Source: SAR86 cluster bacterium AG-447-A08 (GTDB lineage Bacteria; Pseudomonadota; Gammaproteobacteria; Magnimaribacterales; Magnimaribacteraceae). From it: a DNA stretch of 64,000 nt. Of this stretch, positions 1 to 8,680 are shown piece by piece; position 1 is the stretch's first letter, and the number at the start of each line of letters is the position of its first letter. Made by a program: the position numbers and the translations under genes. The notes below the pieces were generated by a model. It did no database searches. It saw only the letters and a program-made list of their open reading frames with translations, and was not told where the DNA came from. The stretch lies in NCBI GenBank assembly GCA_003212335.1, contig QCQA01000001.1:186001-250000 (forward strand), given 5' to 3'.

Positions 1-641
1 GCCTTGATGACATCTTCCATCTTACCACCAGTAGCTTCAGCAATTTCTGTTGCAGCCCTCTCCCACATAGCGGTATGAATAAGACCAGGAAGAACAGAAT
101 TAATAAGGACTCCATCTGATCCATACTTTTTTGCCAATGATTTTGATATAGAAATCATGGCAGCTTTAGTAGCTCCATAATCAATTAATGCTGCATTAGG
201 ATACTTTCCTGCCGAACTAGAAATCATAACAACTCTGCCCCATTTATTTTCTCGCATAGCAGGCAGAAATGCTCTTGTACATCTTACAGCAGACAAAAGA
301 TTAAGTTCATGCAATTCTTGCCAATCTTCATCAGTCATATATAAAAAATTTCTAGATGGTGAAGCGCCAACATTATTAACTAAAATATCAACTTCACCTT
401 CAGATAAAGTACTATCTATAAAAGATTGCGTTGACTCTTTGTTACCCATATCAGCAACAAAGCCCTTTATAGAGCCCTTATTGACTTCTAAAGATGCTAA
501 CTTCTTAACTGACTCTTCTGTTCGAGCACAAAAGAAAACATCAGCTCCATGTTCGGCAAGCATCTTCACTGTTGCTTCACCGATACCTAAACTTGCACCT
601 GTTACAACTGCCTTTTTACCACTTAGGTCTAAATTAATCAT
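1..641 (-). CDS. SDR family oxidoreductase (3'-truncated by window)
   Basis: NAD(P)-dependent short-chain dehydrogenase/reductase; substrate unknown. The start codon is at 639-641 with GGAGAGG just upstream, and the gene runs off the left edge, so about 213 N-terminal residues are visible. The Rossmann glycine motif TGASLGIG is at residues 14-21, followed by an NNVGA motif, the catalytic serine region ISSSAG and the catalytic YGATK (YxxxK). A classical SDR is about 250 residues, so only the C-terminal substrate lid is missing. The start overlaps the stop of the upstream acetyltransferase gene by 8 nt (ATGATTAA), so it is the distal gene of the apt operon. Family is certain; substrate is not inferable. 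Confidence 0.9.
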   Translation of the reverse strand, partial: MINLDLSGKKAVVTGASLGIGEATVKMLAEHGADVFFCARTEESVKKLASLEVNKGSIKGFVADMGNKESTQSFIDSTLSEGEVDILVNNVGASPSRNFLYMTDEDWQELHELNLLSAVRCTRAFLPAMRENKWGRVVMISSSAGKYPNAALIDYGATKAAMISISKSLAKKYGSDGVLINSVLPGLIHTAMWERAATEIAEATGGKMEDVIK

Positions 642-1113
642 TTTCCTCTCCTAAAATTAAATTCATTTTTGTATTTCCCCTATCATACCTATCATCGTCG
701 TTAAGTTCATTTAATACAAAGCCAGCTGAGAGGTATAGATTTAAAGCAGGTTTCAATACATCGTTGGTAATTAAGAAAATCTCACTCGCGTTCTTTTCTA
801 TTGAGAAGTCTATACAACGTCTTAATAGTTTTTTTCCAATGCCTAGTCCTTGAAGATTTTTTGCAACAGCCATTTTTGCTAACTCATAAACACCGTTACT
901 TGTTGGAATCATTGCTGCAGTGCCAACTACATCATCATTCAAAATAGCAAAAAAAATCTCGCCTCCCTTTTCCATTACATAAGACTCAGGATTTTGAAGT
1001 GTTTTAAGATCTTCTTCCTCCATGACAAAATACTCTTCTATCCATTGTCTGTTTAGGTATTCAAAATCTGATTTGTAATCTAGCTTAAAAGGAACTATTT
1101 TTAGATTATCCAT
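634..1113 (-). CDS. GNAT family N-acetyltransferase
   Basis: Acetyl-CoA-dependent N-acetyltransferase of the GNAT fold, 159 residues, the usual size. The acetyl-CoA pyrophosphate-binding motif A (QGLGIG, residues 88-93) follows a beta strand ending in ELAKMAV. The C-terminal NLYLSAGFV region fits motif B (usual form YxxxGF). The acceptor is unknown. It is translationally coupled: its ATG overlaps the stop of the nucleosidase gene by 8 nt and its stop overlaps the downstream SDR start by 8 nt. Probably cytoplasmic and expressed with apt. Confidence 0.88.
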   Translation of the reverse strand: MDNLKIVPFKLDYKSDFEYLNRQWIEEYFVMEEEDLKTLQNPESYVMEKGGEIFFAILNDDVVGTAAMIPTSNGVYELAKMAVAKNLQGLGIGKKLLRRCIDFSIEKNASEIFLITNDVLKPALNLYLSAGFVLNELNDDDRYDRGNTKMNLILGEEND

Positions 1114-1666
1114 TGAGAGATTCCAAATAAATTTGAAAAGCTTTGCTTCCGTTGGTTACATTCTTTTTCCAATCATCAGATGCACCTTCATTAGCTTGAT
1201 CACTAATGTATTTGAAACAAAAGTAGTTAATTTCTTCTTTTAGGCAAAGCTTCGCAAGTGCGTATGCTTCCATGTCATATAAATCAGTTTTAATTTCTTG
1301 GTTTGTAGTAACGAAATTATCTCCCGTACCACAACTCAATCCAGGTCTATCTAAAGTAATATCATTTATCTCATCATTGAGAGTTACACCAAGCGGTAGC
1401 CCTATATCCCTTAAGTCCATGTCTCTTTGCTTGAAAGTAGTTACTTCGTGTAGACCTTGCAAATCTGACCTCGAAGAACCTGCAGTTCCAAAATTTATAA
1501 TATTAACCGGCTTATCTTCCTTCAATGCCCGGTAAACTGAGATTAAAGCATTCACTTTTCCAATCCCGGTATAGACAATCCTCCATCCATTCGCTTGTTC
1601 TAAATTGAATTCCTCTTCCATTGCAATTGCAATGAGAGTATTTTCTTTTGTTAAGCTAGTCTTCAT
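1106..1666 (-). CDS. MTA/SAH nucleosidase-like purine nucleosidase
   Basis: Member of the PNP/UDP phosphorylase fold closest to 5'-methylthioadenosine/S-adenosylhomocysteine nucleosidases, which release adenine from MTA or SAH. At 186 residues it is shorter than E. coli MTAN (about 230), but the key positions are present: Glu in MEEE (about 17-19), the GTGDNF loop (113-118), the nucleoside-binding DME (131-133) and the catalytic Asp in ISD (about 156). It overlaps the apt stop by 11 nt. Adenine released here could be recycled to AMP by the adjacent apt product, which supports an MTA/SAH salvage role. Exact substrate is inferred. Confidence 0.82.
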   Translation of the reverse strand: MKTSLTKENTLIAIAMEEEFNLEQANGWRIVYTGIGKVNALISVYRALKEDKPVNIINFGTAGSSRSDLQGLHEVTTFKQRDMDLRDIGLPLGVTLNDEINDITLDRPGLSCGTGDNFVTTNQEIKTDLYDMEAYALAKLCLKEEINYFCFKYISDQANEGASDDWKKNVTNGSKAFQIYLESLNG

Positions 1667-2171
1667 AGCTTATGAGGCTGATAATGGGCATATTGAGAGC
1701 AGATGAACCCTTAAGAGACTTCAGTTCAATGACAACAGCCCCTGCTACTACATTGGCACCAAGAGACTCTAATAGTTCTTTAGAACATTGCATTGACCCT
1801 CCTGTTGCTAACAGATCATCTACAATAACTATTGATTTACCCTCTAGATCTTTCTTTTGAACAGTTAATGAATTACTGCCGTATTCAAGCTCATAACTCT
1901 TTTCAATGAGCTCTCCTGGAAGCTTATTGGGCTTTCTTATCATTAATGCACCTTGGCCCAAGTTTTCTGCAACTAAAGTACAAAATAAAAAACCTCTAGC
2001 ATCGATACCTGCAACATAATCGGCATTGAGAGGTTTAATGGTTTCTATGAAGCGATCCTTTAATAGACTTAAAGCTTTCGGTTCGGCCAACAAAGGGCTT
2101 ATATCTCTAAATAGAATTCCTTTAGAGGGGAAATCAGGGTAACTCTTAATCCATTTCTTAAGATCTTCCAT
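1656..2171 (-). CDS. apt: adenine phosphoribosyltransferase
   Basis: Converts adenine plus PRPP to AMP. It is 171 residues, typical for bacterial Apt. The type I PRTase signature IVIVDDLLATGGS (about 114-126) binds the PRPP ribose-phosphate. The N-terminal YPDFPSKGILFRDISPLL and AGIDARGF segments are diagnostic for Apt rather than other PRTases. It lies four bases downstream of a membrane hydroxylase gene and overlaps the nucleosidase gene downstream, giving an adenine-generating and adenine-using pair in one transcript. Cytoplasmic. Confidence 0.95.
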   Translation of the reverse strand: MEDLKKWIKSYPDFPSKGILFRDISPLLAEPKALSLLKDRFIETIKPLNADYVAGIDARGFLFCTLVAENLGQGALMIRKPNKLPGELIEKSYELEYGSNSLTVQKKDLEGKSIVIVDDLLATGGSMQCSKELLESLGANVVAGAVVIELKSLKGSSALNMPIISLISYED

Positions 2172-2175
2172 GAAT

Positions 2176-3378
2176 TCACGCTCTTTTTAAGAAGGGTAGA
2201 AAGGCAATATTTAAAAATAAATAAGTAAGCAAGACATTAAAAAGGAGAACTTCTGGGCTGAAAGTATAAAGGTAACAGAGACCAATAGTAATTATTCCTA
2301 ACTTAAAGTATTCCAGTTTTAGTATCTTTTCTGCATCCAACCATTTTGCTGTGCAGTACATAGAAAAAATAACTACGCAAAGGAGAACGATACCATGATC
2401 GTAATCCATATTTTTGTCTGCAAAAAGAACTACAGCTGCGTAAGTCATGCATAAGAATTGTATCAGCGCATAAAGTTTTGTAGATAACGGAACAACTGGA
2501 TCATGCTTCTCAAATTCTTCATGATTAAACTTTTCCTTAGATGAACCTTCAGTAGATCCATTTGGTGACCAACCAGTTTTTGCTGTTAAAACATTATAAA
2601 AATTTTTGAAAGAGATAGAAAAAGTTAGGTCTTTTAAAATTTTTTGATAAATATGGATGTTAGCCTTTACAGGATCGAATGTCTTTATTGCCCCCCTTAT
2701 TCCATAAATACACTCTTGATCGTCTTGTTCTTCTTTGAAGGTAGAAAAAAGACGATCCCAAACTATAAAAACTCCCCCATAATTCTTATCTATATAGATA
2801 TCATTCTGGGCATGATGAACACGGTGATTGGAGGGAGTGACAAAAAATAATTCGTACCACCCGAGTTTAGGGATGTGTCTAGAGTGAACCCAAAATTGAT
2901 ATATCAAATTGATCGATGCTACTGATACCATCACGTATGAAGGAACACCGATTAAAAATAAAGGAATATAGAAAATCCAGGATATAAAAAATCCGGTTCC
3001 AGTCTGCCTTAGTGCAGTAGATAAATTGTATTCTTCACTTTGATGATGGGCTACATGCGATGCCCAAAAAATTTGTCTCTCATGACTTATTCTATGAAAC
3101 CAATAATAAAAAAAGTCATAGGCAATGAAAGCAAAAATCCACGTAACCCAAAGATCACTATCCATCCGCCAGAGAGCAAAGTGTGTTTCAATTTGATAAT
3201 AAATATAGCCACTAAAACCAATTTTGAGTATTCCGCTAGTGCCTCTCAAAGAGCCCATAAAAAGGCTACTTATTGTGTCATTCAATCGATAAGTATTATT
3301 GTTGATGAATTTCCCGTAAGCCAATTCTAAAATTAAAGCCAATAAGAAAAAGGGTACTGCAATTTCAACGTAGTCCAT
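2176..3378 (-). CDS. fatty acid hydroxylase / sterol desaturase family membrane protein
   Basis: Integral-membrane di-iron oxygenase of the fatty-acid hydroxylase superfamily, 400 residues. Histidine clusters that would bind two irons are seen at H95-RIS-H99, HVAHH (108-112), H165/H168 and NHRVHH (H185, H188, H189). Hydrophobic segments lie before and between them, with an additional hydrophobic C-terminal third (about 300-400) resembling the alkylglycerol-monooxygenase/TMEM195 type rather than short sterol desaturases. Likely oxidises a lipid or sterol-like substrate in the inner membrane. It sits between two GST genes upstream and apt downstream with gaps of 2-4 nt. Substrate is unknown. 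Confidence 0.87.
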   Translation of the reverse strand: MDYVEIAVPFFLLALILELAYGKFINNNTYRLNDTISSLFMGSLRGTSGILKIGFSGYIYYQIETHFALWRMDSDLWVTWIFAFIAYDFFYYWFHRISHERQIFWASHVAHHQSEEYNLSTALRQTGTGFFISWIFYIPLFLIGVPSYVMVSVASINLIYQFWVHSRHIPKLGWYELFFVTPSNHRVHHAQNDIYIDKNYGGVFIVWDRLFSTFKEEQDDQECIYGIRGAIKTFDPVKANIHIYQKILKDLTFSISFKNFYNVLTAKTGWSPNGSTEGSSKEKFNHEEFEKHDPVVPLSTKLYALIQFLCMTYAAVVLFADKNMDYDHGIVLLCVVIFSMYCTAKWLDAEKILKLEYFKLGIITIGLCYLYTFSPEVLLFNVLLTYLFLNIAFLPFLKRA

Positions 3379-3380
3379 AT

Positions 3381-4160
3381 TTACATTTCATACCAATCTA
3401 GATAAGAACCCATGACATCTGAAAATTCTTTTTTATTACAAAGAGATTTAAAGTGTTTGAAGGTTAATGGGTACTCAGTTTGGAAGTTTTTACTTATAAG
3501 GCTTAGGTTCTTGCTTTCCAACTGCTGCAAATAGTGACCTTCCCTTAGGAATTGTGCGAATTCACAAGCAAAAGATATATCTGCAATAGTTAACTGATCT
3601 CCAGCAATAAAGCTAGAAAGAGATAAAGATTTTTCTAAGCCGTCTAAATAAAACTCATATGCAGCTTTAGTTCTTTCGTAAGTATATTGAGTAATATCTT
3701 CAAGCTCTAAGAGATAAACTTGAAATTCTCTTGAGAAAACAAGGTTAGCATCTAAAAAACTATCTATTCTAGATGTTAAGTTTATGTCTTCACCTCCATA
3801 AAGAGATTTATCTTTACATTCCCTAGCAACTGCTCTCAAGATACTATTGGATTCAAATATCCCCACTCGCTCATTGCCAATAAATCCAGCTGGAACTGTC
3901 CCGAAAGGATGTTGTTCTGTGAATTTATCTGTCTTGTAAAGAGAGCCCTTAAAACCTCTTTTACTTTTGATTTCAAATGATTTAAGTTCAGATTTATCTT
4001 CCTCTGATATTGGTTTGGCATCAAAATCCCATAACCAATTTGGCATATTATTTGGCTTATCCCCTATAACCTCAATATCTATACCGCCTATTTTTGCGGT
4101 AATGATCGACTTCCATACCCTAGGGTTAGGAAGATAGGAAAATATCCTTATCTTGCTCAA
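3381..4160 (-). CDS. glutathione S-transferase family protein
   Basis: 259-residue GST-fold protein. The N-terminal thioredoxin-like half contains the cis-Pro region FGTVPAGF followed by the glutathione-binding ESNSILR (usual form ESxAI). The C-terminal helical half has the capping motif LTIADISFACEF. It has an insertion in the N-terminal domain (about residues 35-80) compared with short bacterial GSTs, somewhat like the eEF1B-gamma GST clade. It follows another GST gene by 3 nt. Substrate and whether it truly uses glutathione are unknown. Confidence 0.8.
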   Translation of the reverse strand: MSKIRIFSYLPNPRVWKSIITAKIGGIDIEVIGDKPNNMPNWLWDFDAKPISEEDKSELKSFEIKSKRGFKGSLYKTDKFTEQHPFGTVPAGFIGNERVGIFESNSILRAVARECKDKSLYGGEDINLTSRIDSFLDANLVFSREFQVYLLELEDITQYTYERTKAAYEFYLDGLEKSLSLSSFIAGDQLTIADISFACEFAQFLREGHYLQQLESKNLSLISKNFQTEYPLTFKHFKSLCNKKEFSDVMGSYLDWYEM

Positions 4161-4163
4161 AAT

Positions 4164-4775
4164 TTATTGAGTCTCTATGGCTTTTTTAAAAGCAGGTCTA
4201 GCTTCTAATTTTTCAACATATGCCTTTATATTGCTCATTTCATCTGAAACGCATCCTAATCGGTTACTCATGAAACAAGAATGTCCAAGCATGATATCGG
4301 CACCTGAAAAATCACCTATCAAATAATCTTTTCCTTCCAGATTCTCATTAACAGGTTTCAAGGCATTAGTAAGAAGCCGTTGTGCTTGTCCTAAAACTGT
4401 CTCATCTCTCCTTTCAGGCGGAAGAAGGACAGTATGAACAACAATGGTATTCATAGGAGGCATCACCATTCCTTCACAATAATGAAACCACTGAAGATAT
4501 TTAGCAAAATGTTCAGAGTCTACGGAGGGTTTCAATCCACCATTTTTGTGTTTTTCCAAAATATAGTCAGTTATTGCTCCAGATTCCCATATTTGGGTGT
4601 CTCCATCCTCTAAAACTGGCACTCTTCCTAATGGATGTCTTGCTCTATGTTCATCAGACTTTAGGTCAGTCGGACTGAATGCCATCTTATTTAATTCATA
4701 AGGTAGTTCGAGTTCTTCGAGGAGCCAAAGTATCCTTCCGGCTCTAGAATTAGGTGCAAAATGTAGCTTCAACAT
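4164..4775 (-). CDS. glutathione S-transferase
   Basis: Canonical 203-residue bacterial GST. The thioredoxin-like domain shows NSRAGRILWLLEEL at the active-site helix, HPLGRVPVL around the cis-proline and the gamma-glutamyl-binding WESGAI. The C-terminal helical domain has the N-capping motif LIGDFSGADIMLG. A Shine-Dalgarno-like AAGGAGAAAG precedes the ATG, and this is the first gene of the run that continues through the next GST, the hydroxylase and apt. Probably conjugates or reduces an electrophile in the cytoplasm; substrate not inferable. Confidence 0.88.
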   Translation of the reverse strand: MLKLHFAPNSRAGRILWLLEELELPYELNKMAFSPTDLKSDEHRARHPLGRVPVLEDGDTQIWESGAITDYILEKHKNGGLKPSVDSEHFAKYLQWFHYCEGMVMPPMNTIVVHTVLLPPERRDETVLGQAQRLLTNALKPVNENLEGKDYLIGDFSGADIMLGHSCFMSNRLGCVSDEMSNIKAYVEKLEARPAFKKAIETQ

Positions 4776-4830
4776 AACTTTCTCCTTTTGTGTATATTCA
4801 TTATAAGCATAAAAATTGGAGTGAGAAATC

Positions 4831-5244
4831 TTAAGAACTTCCTATTGAAGAGATAATTTCTAGAGCCAATTTAGCTTTATCAATTGGTATAAAAATATGA
4901 TCATGAAAATATCCTGAGAAAACGTTTGCAGGTATGTTGTTTTTAAATAATTCGCCAGAAATTGTTGCTATTAATCCACTCATCTCCAAGCTAGAGTGCA
5001 CTCCTAAAGAGATACAATTAAAAACAGTGTCATACTGGATAGAATTCTCATCTGCTATTGCTTTTGTAATTACTAAAGTAGAACCCTCATTTTCAGTAAA
5101 TGTTGCAACAGGGTTTAAAGAATTAACTAAAACATTAATAGGCTCTTTAGTTGTAATAAAGATGTAAGATTCATCAACCAATGAAGGATGAAGGTTTTCC
5201 AGAATGTCCTCTAAATCTGTTTTTGCTGGCATTGTTAATGACAA
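4831..5244 (-). CDS. ACT domain-containing protein
   Basis: 137-residue protein resembling the stand-alone double-ACT family. The region IPANVFSGYFHDHIFIPIDKA is the characteristic C-terminal ACT signature, and an EGSTLVITKAIA stretch corresponds to the first ACT-like lobe. ACT domains bind amino acids and regulate enzymes, but no enzymatic partner is encoded nearby, so the ligand is unknown. Its start overlaps the end of the DUF4396-like membrane gene by about 10 nt, suggesting coupled translation. Confidence 0.72.
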   Translation of the reverse strand: MSLTMPAKTDLEDILENLHPSLVDESYIFITTKEPINVLVNSLNPVATFTENEGSTLVITKAIADENSIQYDTVFNCISLGVHSSLEMSGLIATISGELFKNNIPANVFSGYFHDHIFIPIDKAKLALEIISSIGSS

Positions 5245-5690
5245 GCTATGTTATATTTTTTAAGCCTATAATAATTGTAAGGTAGTGGTGTGAGGAAACC
5301 CGCCAATAGCATGTAGGGTATCACCCACCATACTAAGACGCCCCCGGCAAAGACTACATCCACGGTATTCATGGCAACCTCCATAGATATCATGGATATT
5401 AAAGACATTCCTGTGGCAGTATTGAATGCCTCCCTTAAATTCATTTGTCGTGAAAGAATGATTGTCTCAAGAATAATTGATGTGATTAAGCCATTAATTA
5501 TTGCAAGAGTCATAATGCCCAACATGGGAAAAGCTATCTCATTTATTTGAAAGAATAAAATGGTCCCAAAGTCTCCTATCGAGCATCCAAGCAAGCACCA
5601 AAGTGTGTTGATTGAAGAACGCTTCCAAGTATGGCGACATTTCCAAGATATACTTTCATCTTTTGAATCCTTTAGCTGCGAGTCATTCAT
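5235..5690 (-). CDS. DUF4396-like membrane protein
   Basis: About 151 residues with an N-terminal WKCRHTWKRS segment and four predicted transmembrane helices, matching the general layout of DUF4396 proteins. I chose the ATG at 5688-5690, which overlaps the photolyase stop as ATGAATGA, rather than the longer frame starting at 5714, which would lie inside the photolyase end. No catalytic motif is evident. Function unknown; the family assignment is from memory of the sequence pattern. Confidence 0.65.
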   Translation of the reverse strand: MNDSQLKDSKDESISWKCRHTWKRSSINTLWCLLGCSIGDFGTILFFQINEIAFPMLGIMTLAIINGLITSIILETIILSRQMNLREAFNTATGMSLISMISMEVAMNTVDVVFAGGVLVWWVIPYMLLAGFLTPLPYNYYRLKKYNIACH

Positions 5691-7122
5691 TATTATCTTT
5701 CTTTGTTGTGGCAAAGGCTTCTAAAGCAATATCTCTGGAAATCTTTAAGTCGACTATGGGTTCCGGATAATTCTTACCCAATTCAACTCCTGCAGATTCA
5801 AGAACTTCTTTAGGAGCTTCCCAGGGATTAAACAAGTATTTACTCGGCATATTGCTTAATTCAGGCACATATTTTTTTGTGTAGTGCCCTTCGGGATCAA
5901 ATTTTAAACCCTGAGTTATTGGATTAAAAATTCTAAAATAAGGGGCTGCATCCGCACCTGAACCAGCAACCCATTGCCAACTTGCACTATTGCTGGCTAA
6001 ATCAGCATCTACAAGACAATCCCAAAACCATTTTTCACCTTCCCTCCAATCTATAAGCAAATTTTTAACCAAAAAGGATCCGACTACCATTCTGAGTCTA
6101 TTATGCATATAACCTGTCTGCCAAAGTTCTCTCATTCCAGCATCTACTATTGGATATCCTGTCTGTCCTTTTTGCCAAAGTTTTAAAAGTTCTTTATTTT
6201 TTTTCCAAGGAAAAATATCAAACTTGCTTTGAAAATTTGTCTTAGGAAGATCAGGGAAATGATAAAGAAGGTAGTAAGAAAACTCTCGCCATCCCAATTC
6301 ACTATGGAAATGCGCTAAGCTTTTTTCTATTCCATTAGTTGTTTCTTTTGTTTTTGCTCTATACCAAACTTCGTTGGGTGATATTTCTCCAAAATGTAAA
6401 TGTGGCGACAATCTGGAAACGAATTCCTGGGAAGGGAAGTTTCTTCCTTCCTTGTAATTGATTAGACCTTGGCTCAGAAATTTGTCTAGATTGTATTCTG
6501 CTCCTTCCTCTCCTGGATTCCAGTCGTCTTCTAGCCCACCGTACCAATTAATATCTGGTAAGAGAGATAAATTATCCAAACCGTCAGACATCACATTATT
6601 TGAGTAGATATTCTCAAGATTAGGGGCTTGAATAGGAAACCTAGGCTCATCTGAATTAAGACATCCTTTTTTGTAGTAAGGCGTAAAAACTCTATAAGGA
6701 GTTCCATCATCTTTTGAGATATTCCAAGGTTCCCAAAGTAAGGAGCCACAAAAACTTTCCACTTTTATATTTTGCTCCTCCAATTCCTTTTTTATATCTT
6801 TATCCCTTTCTATTCGCCAAGGTTCGTAACAACGATTCCATGAAATGTGGGTTATTTCATTTTCTTCTATTAACTTCTTAAGAATTTCTGAAGGGTTGCC
6901 TTTATAAATCAATAATTTTCCATTTAAATTTTCATTAAGTTTTTTTAAGGAATGATGCAACCACCATCGACTTGCAGCACCCATGGAAAATTCTCCTGAA
7001 TTAACATCATCAAGAATATAAATAGGTAAAAAGGTATCGAATTGACTTGCTGAGTTTAGAGAGGGGTTATCATTAATCCTTAAATCTTGTCTAAACCAAT
7101 GAATAGATTTTTTTACAGTCAT
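5683..7122 (-). CDS. phrB: deoxyribodipyrimidine photolyase (class I cryptochrome/photolyase family)
   Basis: Blue-light-driven repair of cyclobutane pyrimidine dimers. 479 residues, the usual class I length. The N-terminal antenna domain begins with WFRQDLRINDNPSL. The FAD-binding catalytic half contains GYPIVDAGMREL, MHNRLRM, and the tryptophan-rich DLASNSASWQWVAGSGADA, which match CPD photolyases of the PhrB type. It starts directly after the stop of an SDR gene with no spacer and overlaps the following membrane protein gene by 8 nt. Presence fits a sunlit-water organism. A DASH cryptochrome is less likely from these motifs. Confidence 0.93.
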   Translation of the reverse strand: MTVKKSIHWFRQDLRINDNPSLNSASQFDTFLPIYILDDVNSGEFSMGAASRWWLHHSLKKLNENLNGKLLIYKGNPSEILKKLIEENEITHISWNRCYEPWRIERDKDIKKELEEQNIKVESFCGSLLWEPWNISKDDGTPYRVFTPYYKKGCLNSDEPRFPIQAPNLENIYSNNVMSDGLDNLSLLPDINWYGGLEDDWNPGEEGAEYNLDKFLSQGLINYKEGRNFPSQEFVSRLSPHLHFGEISPNEVWYRAKTKETTNGIEKSLAHFHSELGWREFSYYLLYHFPDLPKTNFQSKFDIFPWKKNKELLKLWQKGQTGYPIVDAGMRELWQTGYMHNRLRMVVGSFLVKNLLIDWREGEKWFWDCLVDADLASNSASWQWVAGSGADAAPYFRIFNPITQGLKFDPEGHYTKKYVPELSNMPSKYLFNPWEAPKEVLESAGVELGKNYPEPIVDLKISRDIALEAFATTKKDNNE

Positions 7123-7890
7123 TTAAGCAGTAAACCCTCCGTCTATAGTATGTACCGATCCAGTGATGAACTCACTTTCATCACCTGAGAGAAATAACAT
7201 CAATTTGGCTATTTCACTTGCATCGGCGTATCTTCCTAAAGGAATCTGACCCTCAAAGGCTTCTTTAGCATTTTCCTCCCCATTAACCTCGGAAATGCCA
7301 TCCTCAAGTATGCGCATCATTTTAGTTTCTACTGGAGAAGGATTAACAGAGTTAACCCTGATGTTCATTTCGGCGCATTCTCTGGCAGCAGACTTAGTCA
7401 AGCCAACTACAGCATGTTTGCTCATCACATAAGGAGATAATAGAGAAGCTCCGGTTAACCCTGCAACACTAGAGGTTATTACGACACTCCCTCCTCCTCT
7501 TTCTGATAAAGCTGGTATAGCTGCCTTTAAACCTAAAAAAGGTCCTTTGGCATTTACTTCCATGACTCTATCAAAGGTTTTTTCATCGTACTCAGTAATA
7601 GGAAGAATCTCGCCAGCTACTCCCGCATTAGCTATAAAAATATCTAAACCCCCATATCTTTCCTTAGCCAAGTCTACTGCTCTTTGATTATCAGATAATA
7701 AAGTTACATCACCTTGGAAATAACTTAATTTATTTGAATTAATCTCGTTTGAGACCTCAACAAGATCATCCTCGTTAAGATCAACCATCAGGACATTAGC
7801 TCCCTCTTTTAGAAACAGTTCTGTTGCAGCCTTTCCTATACCTCCAGTAGCTCCAGTAATAATGGCTACTTTGTCTTCTAGTCTATTCAT
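7123..7890 (-). CDS. SDR family oxidoreductase
   Basis: Classical 255-residue short-chain dehydrogenase. TGATGGIG binds the dinucleotide near the N-terminus, VDLNEDD at the end of beta-2 suggests NAD(H) preference, and IANAG, the catalytic SSVAG serine, YVMSK (YxxxK) and the C-terminal GSVHTIDGG tail are all present. A stop codon immediately precedes the photolyase start, so the two genes are on one transcript without functional relation being evident. Substrate unknown. Confidence 0.92.
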   Translation of the reverse strand: MNRLEDKVAIITGATGGIGKAATELFLKEGANVLMVDLNEDDLVEVSNEINSNKLSYFQGDVTLLSDNQRAVDLAKERYGGLDIFIANAGVAGEILPITEYDEKTFDRVMEVNAKGPFLGLKAAIPALSERGGGSVVITSSVAGLTGASLLSPYVMSKHAVVGLTKSAARECAEMNIRVNSVNPSPVETKMMRILEDGISEVNGEENAKEAFEGQIPLGRYADASEIAKLMLFLSGDESEFITGSVHTIDGGFTA

Positions 7891-7920
7891 ATATCTTTCT
7901 GTATAAGCCCTATTTCCCTA

Positions 7921-8673
7921 CTACTGAGATAATAAAAATAGGCCTCGAATAATAAAAACGGTTCCGACAGATAAAACTATAATTTGAGTCCATCGGAAGA
8001 AAATTTCATCATCTATTATATCTAAAACTTTCTTCCCTAGAGTAGTTCCAATAACCGAAAAAATAATGGCAAAAATAAGCAACACGGGATTCGGCCAATT
8101 TTCAAAACTAAAAGAAACAACAAGGCCTCCAAAAAAAATAATTTTAGATATGTGCCCTATGGTCTGAGCGATTGCTTTAGTGGCTACAACTTGGTGTCTC
8201 GTCATTTCTACTCTTTGGAAGAAGACATCGAGCAAAGGCCCTCCCACGCCTGCCACAAGATTGGTTCCAACTACCACACCACCAGCTAGTACTCCAATTG
8301 CCGGTTTAGTAACATCTAAGGAAAGTTCTTTAGGAACTAACCAGGCAATATAAGGCAATAAACCTAGAGCAAAAATAACCAAAATTTGGCTAGGTTGAAA
8401 TGCTATAAAGAATAAAATTACTAAAGAAATGAAACTACCGATAAGCATAGTTAATATAATCTTCCATTGAATGTCTGCTCTGTTCAACCAGGCTCGATAT
8501 CCATTTGAAGTTGCTTGTATCAATCCATGCAAAACCATTGCAGGTCCAACAGAAAGAAAACTTATCAATATTCCCATAAGGATTAGGCCACCTAACATTC
8601 CAAAAATTGAAGATAAAAATGCAGTGCCAAAGGTAGCTATGAGAATTAAGAATAAAATTAAATCTATTTCCAT
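7921..8673 (-). CDS. TauE/SafE family sulfite/anion exporter-like membrane protein
   Basis: 250 residues with about eight hydrophobic segments arranged as two similar halves, as in the TauE/SafE (DUF81) permeases. The FLSSIFGMLGGLILMG segment near the N-terminus and the VVVGTNLVAGVGGPLLDVF segment in the second half are the repeated glycine-rich signatures. Members export sulfite, sulfoacetate or related organic anions; the substrate here is not inferable. It lies between a GST-like gene and an SDR gene on the same strand. Confidence 0.82.
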   Translation of the reverse strand: MEIDLILFLILIATFGTAFLSSIFGMLGGLILMGILISFLSVGPAMVLHGLIQATSNGYRAWLNRADIQWKIILTMLIGSFISLVILFFIAFQPSQILVIFALGLLPYIAWLVPKELSLDVTKPAIGVLAGGVVVGTNLVAGVGGPLLDVFFQRVEMTRHQVVATKAIAQTIGHISKIIFFGGLVVSFSFENWPNPVLLIFAIIFSVIGTTLGKKVLDIIDDEIFFRWTQIIVLSVGTVFIIRGLFLLSQ

Positions 8674-8680
8674 CTACTAT